DNA from: Cordilura impudica
Lineage: Eukaryota; Arthropoda; Insecta; Diptera; Scathophagidae
Assembly (NCBI GenBank): GCA_963682025.1
Contig: OY821518.1
Span: forward strand, 13,474,100 to 13,538,099
Length of the DNA: 64,000 nucleotides
Direction: 5' to 3'
In this document: piece after piece, positions 55,999-64,000 of the stretch
How the letters are laid out: each line of letters opens with the position of its first letter
Numbering within the stretch: position 1 is the stretch's first letter
Program-made: the position numbers and the translations under genes
Notes under the pieces: model-generated
Database searches by the model: none
Seen by the model: the letters and a program-made list of their open reading frames with translations, nothing else
Told to the model about the DNA's origin: nothing

Positions 55999-57779
55999 AT
56001 GAACCGTCAGCGTACCTTCTTGATTAATGAGCGCGAAATTGCCCAAATATTGATGGCATCAGACAGTGAAGACGATGAGGATAACATGTATTAGGATGAT
56101 GAAGACGTCGCATTTTTAGAGCAGGGCGAAGTTTTGAATTCCGAAATGGAAATTATCATTGAAGATGTTGTCGGTCAGCGACTTACTGCACTATCACCTG
56201 ATAAATTAACACCAACCCCGAAAAAGGAGAAAAATGTACCCCTAAAATGGAAAAATAGGCCTGAGTATACCACACCAGAATATATTGAAAGTGAAACTGA
56301 TTATGTTTACGGAAAAGTTTTGAAGCTTACTTTTAACTCTGGCGATGACTTCCCAAGTGTTTACGAAGTATTTGATTCCGTTGCAAATTTGACAAAAAAT
56401 ACTTCATTTTATAACTGTGGAAACTAATCGATATGCCATCCAAAATGGGAGGCAATTCGTAACAACGGAAAAAGAAATTGAAGCATTTATTGGCATAACG
56501 ATGGCTATGAGTATTCACAAATTACCATCTTATAAGCAATACTGGTCCACGAATCCACTTTTATCAGTGCCTTTTGTTGCAAATGTAATGACTCGGAAGC
56601 GATATGAAGATACAAAAAAAAAATTTACATTTTGCCAATAACGAAAATCAACCAGATCGTACAGATAGTAATTATGACCGAGCATTTAAAGTGCGACCAA
56701 TAATAAACCATTTCAATGAGGCATTTGGTAGTTCATTGACTGCCACAAAATCGCAATCAATTGATGAGCACATGATTAAATTCAAAGGAAGGAATATTAT
56801 GAAGCAATACATGAAAGCTAAGCCAATTAAATGGGGCTTTAAAATGTGGTGCCGATGTGACTCCCAAACTGGCTACCTCTTTGAGTGTAATATTTACACC
56901 GGGAGAAAAGAGAATGCGGAAATTGGGCTTGGCGAAGCAGTTGTGCTCGAATTGGCAGAGAACGTTTGCAATCATGGTGTTGAACTATACTTCGACAACT
57001 TTTTTGATAGCATAAATTTGCTAATTAAACTTAAAGATATGAAAATTCGCGGTTGTGGAACGATCCGAAGTAACAGAAAAAACCTTCCTAAATTTTTAAG
57101 CGACAAAACTATGAAACGCGGAATGGATGGACAACAGAGCTGTATTCCTTGCATCCAACTTCATCGATCCTTTCGAAAAAACTTTAGTAAAACGGCGTGT
57201 TCAGGGCTCGTCTGAAAAAATCAATATACATTGTCTACTTATGGTTTCAAGTTATAATAAAGGAATGGGTGGCGTGGACTTAATGGACCAAAGGAAGGTA
57301 ATATATAACATTCAATATTTTGAAAGTCATACTATTATTTGTTTGCTTATTATTTACAGGTCTATTACGAATACGATCGTAAATCAATTAGGTTTTACTT
57401 GCGTATATTTTTTGACCTCCTTGATTTGGCTATATCAAATACGTTTATTATATATAACAAAATAGCAATTCAACATGGTCGTGCTTCTACAACACTATTT
57501 GACTTTCGATTGCAGCTGTGTACACACTTGGTCAACGAGTACACCAGTCGTCAAAGGCCTTCATATGACCGCCAAAAACAAGGAGGACGCCAAAGTAAAG
57601 TTCTTGCAAAAGCCACTGCTCCAGAACACCAAATGATTCGTGAAGAAAAACGACAGCGTTGTCACAATTGCGCCCAAAAGAAGAAGGAATCGAAAACCAA
57701 CATCAGATGCGCAACTTGCAACTTATATTTTTGCTTTGTAAAAGAAAGAGATTGTTTTGGTGAATACCACAGCAAATAA
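55999..57779 (+). pseudogene. piggyBac-like transposase, recently broken
   Basis: From the ATG at 55999: acidic N-terminus (MASDSEDDEDNMY, then a stop at 56092), PEYTTPEYIESETDYVYG, frameshift near 56415, FVTTEKEIEAFIGITMAMSI, LPSYKQYWSTNPLLSVPFVA, frameshift in an A8 run near 56615, SQSIDEHMIKFKGRN (first Asp), KPIKWGFKMWCRCD, GVELYFDNFFDS (second Asp), MKIRGCGTIRSNR, frameshift near 57125, SYNKGMGGVDLMDQRK (third Asp), then SIRFYLRIFFDLLDLAISNT, and a Cys-rich tail CHNC..C..C..C ending at 57779, the piggyBac C-terminal zinc-binding domain. After DQRK a 62-bp GT-AG intron (57298-57359) is needed to reach VYYEYDRKSIRFY. Total length is near 590 codons, normal for the family. All catalytic Asp are present; one stop and three frameshifts kill it. 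Confidence 0.9.
57298..57359 (+). other. Putative intron in the piggyBac-like gene
   Basis: GTAATATATA..TTATTTACAG, 62 bp, phase 0 between DQRK and VYYEYD. Removing it restores the family's conserved spacing between the third catalytic Asp and the RFYLR block. Size and acceptor are typical of flies. Confidence 0.7.
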
Positions 57780-58076
57780 GTAATTATGTTCTCTTTTTTG
57801 AATTTAATAGGCATATTTTTTGTCTAAATATATAATATACATTATTTTAAATACAATTTTTTTTTACCATAAGAACACAATTTTTCGAATAAACATACAT
57901 ATATACTAACATACATACTTGTCCAAGCAAATGCACTGAAAAATAATTTATATGTAAGTATTTTATTAAAACACACGAATTTCCAATGTAATAAACAAGT
58001 ATTTTCAAAAACCATTGGTTTTATATAAAAATAACTTTAATTTTATTAAAAAAAAAAAATAATATCAGTTACCATG

Positions 58077-58092
58077 GTGACACCCGTGTCAC
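58077..58092. promoter_or_regulatory. Right palindrome of the piggyBac-like element
   Basis: GTGACACCCGTGTCAC with adjoining TACCAT; the inverted counterpart of the perfect palindrome at 55721. Confidence 0.6.
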
Positions 58093-58346
58093 ACTAAAAT
58101 TTTAGCACTTGGAGGCAAAAACCCAAAATTTTCATGAAAAATTGTAACAAGAAATAGGGGTCAGAGATCACGAAAATGTGCTTGGTTTTCCGATAACTCT
58201 TCTAGTTTTCCTATGGTACCGAAAGGGATAAGCAGCGTATCGAAGCAATTGAATATCGCTGGGAAAATCAGATTATATTGAGATATAAAAAAAATTTTCC
58301 CAAATTTTTAGTTTTTTCTTTGCCAAGTCGGGTTGTTCTGGGACCG

Positions 58347-59190
58347 CCCCAAATTTTAAAATAAAGGACAACTACCAAGATACTTGCTAAGTATTAAAAT
58401 ACCTTCAAAGTTCTAAAATAAGTTCTGAGAGTTCTTAATAAATAGAACTAATACTTGACATGTATTTAAGATACTCCAAAATATTTCGTGTCTTATTATT
58501 TTTGTTTGCCAATTTGTTTTGCTTCATTAAGAAATAATTGTTTGAGGTAAACAAATTATTTGTTTTTTTTATGTTTAATATCATTTGGATGCAAAGTCGA
58601 AAGAATTTGCAAATTAAATTAAACTTAGGATTAACTTTAATAACCTGACGAAATTAGATGTCCAGAACGTAATAGACGTAATGATTTATTAAGCCATTAA
58701 AAAAAAGAGCGTAATTTCAAAATAGAAATTCTTCCAAAACATTGCAATTTTTAAAATGGAAAGTTGTTCAAATGGTAGATATGTAGATACAAATCATACA
58801 CACTTATCTAAATATCTTAACAAGAATTTTGTTATTTTCATTATTTTAGAAAAAAATTTACGTTTTTATAATTTAATTGTTAAGAAAATGACGTCGTTGA
58901 CCATTGCAAAAGGTGAAACAAGCAAACAAACAAAGTGTAATTTAAAACTTTTTTTTAATGGTCTGATTTTATAATGTGTAAATGGCCCCTTATGTTGTTA
59001 TTACTGCTATTACAATTATAATTGTTCCTAGTATTTAACAAAACAAAAAAAAAAAAAAAAAATACAATGGCTATTACTGTATTTTTATTAACAATTAAAT
59101 TAAGAATAAAGTAAAAGCTAAATTATTTAAATATGTGATAAATAAAAAATAAAATTAATACTAATTGAATGTAACTTGAATATTTCACAG
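58347..59190. other. Intergenic or 5' intron upstream of CD36-like gene
   Basis: AT-rich sequence. No core promoter could be identified. TATTTCACAG at 59181-59190 is a plausible splice acceptor just upstream of the start codon, so an upstream untranslated exon probably exists outside the recognisable part. An open frame at 58756-58974 has no family match. Confidence 0.45.
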
Positions 59191-59212
59191 ATACTTCAAC
59201 CCGCTGTTAACA

Positions 59213-62200
59213 ATGTCTAAACGTTCGCCAAAATTGATGATTAAATCAACTAAAAAATATTGGAAATATTTCTACGTAATTCTGGGTGTATTGGTTGCAT
59301 TGACCGGTGTATTCTGTACAGTGTTCTCAAAAATATTCGTCAATCGTTTCATAGATAGTGTAAGTAGTTAATTATTTAAATATTTTTTGTTTAAATTTAA
59401 TTGAAAAATAGAAATTCAAACTTTTACTCAGAAGCTCAGACAAAATTATGGTGGCCCAAGTATCAGAATGATGAGCTGGTGATACTTTTTTTTATTTTTT
59501 AAATTTATAAATCCAAGTTTTAAATGTTTTTTTTTAAGCTTAATTCCGCGAAGCTAAGTGGCTTGTCTGCAGATTCTAATTTGGCTTGCTTAAGAAATTA
59601 AGAATTTAATCTTGAATCATCCAAATTCGAACGTATGCGCAAAATACTATAGACAAGTGTAAAAACACTTAGCCTTATAATAGAGCTGCCGACACTTAAT
59701 CTTTAAATTATAAAACCATTTAAATTTAAAGTTAATTGTTTTTTTTTTTCTTTTTCACCACAATTTATTAAGATTTATTATTGATTGTTTTTTTTTTTTG
59801 TTATAGAAAGAATTATCGTTTATCTGAAAAACTGCAATATTTTATTTTTCTATTATTGGAGTAGAAAACTATTAAGATCCCTTCATAAGAGACTGAAGAG
59901 AAATACATTTTAACAAAACCGGCATTAAAGTACCCAAAAGTCAAAGTAAAGAGTCAAACTTTGCTTGATTTGAGAGCTTAGAAATTATGTGATATTTGAA
60001 AAAAGTCTCAAACTGGTTTCGACTAAAAATCTTGGCAATTTTAGTTTTGTCTTATTAACTTTAACTTTTCAAATATCACGCTTTAAAAAATCTATGTGTT
60101 AAATTTTTTAGTTGACTAAGCTTGTAATATTTTAGTTTAAAGATACAAAAAAGATTTAATATAAAAAATAATCTAACCCATAAAAATAAAGTTATTATTA
60201 AAACTCTTTCTTTCCTTATGCGTATGAGTTTTGAATATCTCCGTGACTGTGCGTGACCGTGTGTGACTATCTCAAAATTAATCTTTGGCAACAAGTCTAT
60301 GGACAAAGTTTCAGATCCATCGGATGAGGGGAAGTGGGGTTTTAATATCTCCGTGACTGTGCGTGACTATGTCAAAGTTTTATATCGATCGGATAAAGGA
60401 AAATGGATTTTATATCACTCCGTGACTGTGTGTGACTATGTCGAAGTTAATCTTTCTTTACACCAAGTATATCGACCAAGTTTCAGATCCATCGGATGAG
60501 GGTAAATGATATTTAGAGCACTCCGTGACTGTGCGAGACCATGCGTGACTGTGCGTGACTAAGTCAAAGTAATTTTTTTTACAGCAAGTGTATGGACTAA
60601 GTTTCAGATCCATCGGATGAGGGGAAATGACATTTAGATCACTCCGTGACTGTGGGTGACCATGCGTGACTGTGCGTGACTAAGTCAAAGTTAATCTATT
60701 TTTCACAGCAAGTGTATGGACCAAGTTTCAGATCCATCGGATGAGGGCAAATGACATTTAGATCACTCCGTGACTGTGCGAGACCATGCGTGACTGTGCG
60801 TGACTAAATCAAAGTTAATCTTTTTTCACAGCAAGTGTATGGACCAAGTTTTAGATCGGTCGGATGAGGATAAATGACATTTAGATCACTCCGTGACTGT
60901 GCGTGACCATGCGTGACTGCGCGTGACAAAGTCAAAGTTAATCTTTTTTTCACAGCAAGTGTATGGACTAAGTTTCAGATCGGTCGAATGAGGGTAAATG
61001 ACATTTAGATCACTCCGTGACTGTGCGTGACCAAGCGTGACTGTGCGTGACTAAGTCAAAGTTAATCTTTTTTTCACAGCAAGTGTATGGACCAAGTTTC
61101 AGATTCATCGGATGAGGGGAAATGACATTTAGAGCACTCCGTGACTGTGCGTGACCATGCGTGACTGCGCGTGACAAAGTCAAAGTTAATCTATTTTTCA
61201 CAACAAGTGCATGGACCAAGTTTGAGATCGATCGGATGAGGGGAAATGACATTTAGATCACTCCGTTACTGTGCGTGACCATGCGTGACTGTGCGTGGCT
61301 AAGTCAAAGTTAATTTTTTTTTCACAGCAAGTGTATGGACCAAGTTTCAGATAGATCGGATGTGAGGAAATGACATTTAGATCACTCCGTGACTGTGCGT
61401 GACCACGCGTGACTGTGCGTAACTACCCCAAAATTAATCTGTAGTCACGACAAGACTATGGGCCAAGTTTCAGATCAATTGGATAAGGCGGAATGGGATC
61501 CACCCATGGCAGACAAACAGAGAGTATGAGTTAAAAGAGTTTAAAAACAATAATACAACAAAGAAATTAAAGTCATTCTATGCGAGCTCAGAAATACATA
61601 TATCTGAACATATCTTAATATATCTTATTTTATCAAAATTTTCGGAACTGTCCTTCTTCACATACTAAATTTGTAGCACAGACAAATATCAAAACAATAA
61701 AAGGAAAATAGTGATGGGTATAAACTTGAAACAAACCGGGTGTATGCTTGTATTCAAAATCAAATATTAGAAAAGGTATCCAAAAAATTTGTACGTCCCT
61801 TTATAGTGATTTCAAGGCTAATATATCTCTTTGTGAAAATTTTCGTTATGTTTAAATCCATTTTCTTAAAGAACAAGTAAGAGTGTTAAATTCGGCTGTG
61901 TCGAATCTTTGATACCCCCATATGGATTTTACGTTTATATTTATATCTGGACTCATTATTTATGGCAAAGGTATATAAAACACACTGAATTAGTAAAATT
62001 TGTTTGAGGTGTCTTCATATTTTTGGACATATCTTGGCACAATGATGCCCGATTTCCTCCATTTTCAATAACAAACTGCTCGAAATAATGCTAAGCAATA
62101 TTATCATAACTTTATCTAGGTAAATGGTTTATTTTGTGAATGAGCATGATTTCAACAGACAGATGGACAGACGGTCGTCGCTATATCGACTTGAGTTGTC

Positions 62201-64000
62201 ATAAGGATCAAGAATATATACACTTTATGGGGTCGCAAACGCATTTTCCGATGCGTTACAAATAGAATGACAAACTGATATAAAGTTTGTTTAGAATGTT
62301 TTTATAAAGTTTTAATGGATATATCCACCTTTATTTGTATAGCTTCAAAAATACGATTTGGGAGGAAGTTATAAAGTTTTTCAATTATTCGTAAAGATAA
62401 TTTTTTCCAAGCTTATTATACCCTATACACTATGTGGTTTGGGTATAATGACTTTGTGCTGCTGTTTGTAACTACCAAAAATATTTGACCTAGACCCATC
62501 TTTTATTATACCGATCGAATCAGAATCACTATCTGATTCGATTTAACGATGTCCATCCGTCCGTCCGTCTGTGTGTCCATGTAAAGCTTGTAATCAAACG
62601 GCAGGTCGCAAATATGAATATATTTCGATGAAATTTGGTATATAAGCTTTTATCGGCCACAGGATGAACGCTATTGAAATTGGTGAGAATCGCTCCATGT
62701 TCAGACCTAGCCCCCACACAAATGACCCCTATGAAATCGTCTTAAATTGCCATAAGATCCAAATTAACATATAAATCTTAGTGAAATTGGGTTTGTATGT
62801 GTTTATTACATCCATTAATCAGTAGTCCAAAAATGATCCCTATGGGACAACTCTTAGTCATAGGCCCCATATATGCTTCCCGGTCTTCACTTAAATCTAT
62901 CAAAAAAAAAAATATTGCACTGATTCTTCTCAAATTTTGTTTGTATATATTTTTGCAAAATACAAGAGACTTTACCAAACATGGTCAGAATCGGTCCATT
63001 TTTGGGCCTAGTCCCCATATAGATATAGCATCCGATATGAACTTTTTCATATCTGCAGACAAAAAAATTTATAAAAATCCCACTCAAATTTGGTTTAGCT
63101 TATTTTCTATGTTCAGTTAGTTGGGCCTATGGGGTAGGGTCTCTAAACGCACGGTATAGGGTCTAGACCGACTATAATTTTCTTACTTGTTTTATACTAT
63201 TTAGATATAATTATTTTGAAAATGTTTTTGGTTTGTAATCTTTTGTTAGTTTTAATTAAAAACTAAGCCAGATTCCATAAAAATCGCCTAAATTCATCTG
63301 TTCCTCTTGTAGTTTCAGCGTCATTTTTTAACAGGTGCAAAAACATCTAAGAATTGTTCACAAATATTCTAAATACTAGCATTCATAGTTAATTCAGTAT
63401 CAATTAATTTCGTAAAACTTCTGTATTCCAATAAGGCTTGAACCATGTCATAACTGGAATTCCATCTAGTTTGACAATCTAGTAGGACTTTTTTCAAGCT
63501 TCGCTTCTTAGCTAAAGAAGAAATATTTGGTGTTCGCAATGTTATACAAATAGCTCTAAAGCTCTCTATTAAGACTCTGTTATAAATAAGTTTGAAAATC
63601 AGCCATTGTAAACACTAAACTTTTGATAAACCCAAGGACTTAATTATGATAACATTTCAATCTGTAATATTTTTTTCTTTTTTATTTCTTTCATAGTACT
63701 TGAAATTACGTCCTGGCAGCAAATTAGTGGAAATGTGGATCAAACCAGATGTCAATGTTACCTTAGACATGTTTTTCTTCAATTGGACAAATCCAGAACA
63801 GTTTTACAATCACAGTGTTAAGCCAAAACTACAAGAAATTGGTCCTTACAGTTTCATAGAGATACCGAACAAAGAAATCTTCAAATGGCATCCCGAAAAT
63901 AATACCGTAGATTACGCTAAAAAACACATATACTATTTTGATGAGACTAGATCTAAACATGGCTTAGATGATAAATTGATAACAGTCAATGCATTATTAG
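59213..64000 (+). CDS. CD36-family scavenger receptor class B, N-terminal part
   Basis: Two coding exons are visible: 59213-59359 (49 codons, ATG in a CAATG context) and 63697-64000, joined in phase 0 by a GTAAGT donor at 59360 and a TTTCATAG acceptor ending at 63696. The gene continues beyond the window. Exon 1 encodes a basic N-terminus (MSKRSPKLMIKSTKKYWK) followed by one membrane segment (about residues 20-39, VILGVLVALTGVFCTVF), as in the two-pass CD36 family. Exon 2 encodes the start of the ectodomain: LRPGSKLVEMWIKP, DMFFFNWTNPEQFYN, IGPYSFIEI, FKWHPENNTVDYAKK, YYFDETRSKHGLDDKLITVN, all family landmarks. Four N-glycosylation sequons (NVT, NWT, NHS, NNT) fit a secretory-pathway or surface receptor. 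Members bind lipids, lipoproteins, carotenoids or pheromones; which ligand applies here cannot be told, and I do not assign an orthologue. Frame is intact with good splice sites, so it is probably functional. The 4337-bp intron is full of repeats. Confidence 0.92.
60170..61535 (+). repeat. RepG copy 3 with ~124-bp tandem array (intronic)
   Basis: The element starts near AAACTCTTTCTTTCCTTATG and ends near CCATGGCAGACAAACAGAGA and GAGTTAAAAGAGTTT, which is partly inverted to the start. Between them CCGTGACTGTGCGTGAC recurs at 60351, 60420, 60523, 60644, 60768, 60891, 61015, 61139, 61263 and 61386, so the last eight units are 121-124 bp. Each unit contains three or four TGCGTGAC octamers, a CACAGCAAGTGTATGGACC block and a TTTCAGATCSATCGGATGAG block. 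Lies in the first coding intron of the CD36-like gene. Confidence 0.9.
61874..62270 (+). mobile_element. DINE-b copy 2 (intronic)
   Basis: It starts CAAGTAAGAGTGTTAAATTC with the damaged palindrome ATTCGGCTGTGTCGAAT (61891-61907), keeps GACATATCTTGGCACAATG and a degenerate ACAGACAGATGGACAGACGG core at about 62156, and ends beyond GGGGTCGCAAACGCATTTTC. Opposite orientation to copy 1. Confidence 0.75.
62416..63189 (-). mobile_element. DINE-a copy 6 (intronic)
   Basis: It runs from TTATACCCTATACACTATG through a short (GTCC)n core at about 62550-62568 to a half-palindrome GTCTAGACCGACT at 63161-63173 and CTTACTTG. The left half of the palindrome is deleted. Confidence 0.85.
63300..63565 (-). pseudogene. 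hAT transposase fragment (intronic)
   Basis: The minus strand reads FRAICITLRTPNISSLAKKR, LKKVLLDCQTRWNSSYDMVQ, ALLEYRSFTKLIDTEL, a stop, NICEQFLDVFAPVKK. The DCxTRWNSTYDM block and the following E..LxPxK region are characteristic of hAT transposases. About 85 codons remain, with at least two stops. It lies in the intron just upstream of CD36 exon 2 and is antisense to that gene. Confidence 0.8.

Larger units (their letters stand above)
55430..58215 (+). mobile_element. piggyBac-like element with unusual target site
   Basis: It splits the mariner codon block DSS..YRKG: mariner sequence ends at GACAGTTCGGTACC (55417-55430) and resumes at GGTACCGAAAGGG (58215). If the shared GTAC is the duplication, the element is 2786 bp and starts CATGG / ends CATAGG inverted; up to GGTACC is shared. 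TTAA, the normal piggyBac target, is not present at either junction. Subterminal palindromes related to GTGACACCGGTGTCAC lie at 55434, 55721 and 58077. The boundaries rest on the mariner reading frame and are good to a few bases. Confidence 0.8.
51290..58346 (+). mobile_element. Mariner element split by two large insertions
   Basis: Mariner transposase sequence occurs in three co-linear blocks: 51306-52010, 55328-55427 and 58220-58346. The second and third are separated by the piggyBac-like element and the first and second by a DDE-like element. The 3' end has CTTTGCCAAGTCGGGTTGTT followed by CTGGGACCG, as in the relic at 9.1-9.6 kb. The 5' inverted repeat was not identified; it may be lost at the junction with SatEl copy 4. 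Confidence 0.85.

Noticed and set aside
60351..61400. CRISPR-like regular repeats
   Set aside because: The ~124-bp units are homologous along their whole length with no unique spacers, and the setting is a eukaryotic intron.
12268..63120. Similar 60-107-codon frames in all DINE-a copies (for example with MGARSEHGPILTNF)
   Set aside because: Same frame recurs only because the repeat is conserved; it runs through the GTCC microsatellite and is broken in diverged copies.
1..64000. tRNA, rRNA or snRNA genes
   Set aside because: None was recognised by eye on either strand; a covariance-model scan would be needed to exclude degenerate ones.
59213..64000. Assigning a specific Drosophila orthologue to the CD36-like gene
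   Set aside because: Only about 150 residues are visible, and these family landmarks are shared by all class B scavenger receptors; a tree would be required.

Overview
The window looks like a repeat-dominated, very AT-rich piece of a higher-dipteran (fly) nuclear genome. The clues are short Helitrons with A|T target sites, DINE-1-like elements with a (GTCC)n core, mariner, Tc1, piggyBac and hAT relics, LINE reverse-transcriptase fragments, and an insect-type CD36 receptor gene with conventional GT-AG splice sites. Calyptrate fly is my best guess from the repeat style; the species cannot be fixed from sequence alone. No rRNA, tRNA, CRISPR array or bacterial-type operon was recognised.

Layout. 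1-1784: tandem 491-bp repeat. 2-5 kb: short Helitron and a DINE-like element. 5.1-8.7 kb: a 3.4-kb T-rich heptamer array that grew out of a mobile element. 8.7-9.6 kb: mariner debris. 10.7-13.15 kb: a ~390-bp tandem repeat split by a DINE-like insertion. 14.63-14.74 kb: an isolated near-perfect hairpin. 16.5-20 kb: a Tc1 element broken by a Helitron that itself carries a MITE. 20.8-24.8 kb: Helitrons, a palindrome-bearing MITE, a foldback element and another MITE. 25.3-27.5 kb: an internally deleted mariner-like element abutting a classical Helitron relic. 29.4-33.2 kb and 36.1-38.9 kb: a LINE relic and two copies of an A-rich minisatellite element, each containing a DINE-like element. 39-42.3 kb: more Helitron/DINE/MITE material. 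42.3-47.2 kb: Tc1, LINE (two types) and mariner-like relics. 48.6-51.2 kb: DINE-like element, minisatellite element and a 5'-truncated LINE.

51.3-58.35 kb is the most structured part. A degenerate mariner transposase gene is split by two large insertions: (i) a 3.3-kb element encoding a poorly described DDE-like protein, flanked by paired GTAACGAYCGTTAC palindromes and itself carrying a 584-bp TIR element; (ii) a 2.8-kb piggyBac-like element with all three catalytic Asp, 16-bp GTGACAC..GTGTCAC palindromes and apparently a GTAC rather than TTAA target duplication.

The only host gene supported is a CD36/scavenger-receptor-B gene on the plus strand: first coding exon 59213-59359, then a 4.3-kb intron filled with a 124-bp tandem array, two DINE-like elements and a hAT relic, then a second coding exon from 63697 running off the window. 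Apart from this gene, all recognised coding sequence is transposon-derived and broken.

Naming used below: HelN = ~376-bp Helitron family (copies A-E); DINE-a and DINE-b = two DINE-1-like families; SatEl = element with an A-rich internal minisatellite; RepG = element built on TGCGTGAC repeats; MITE-P = MITE with palindrome CCTAAGTCGACTTAGG.
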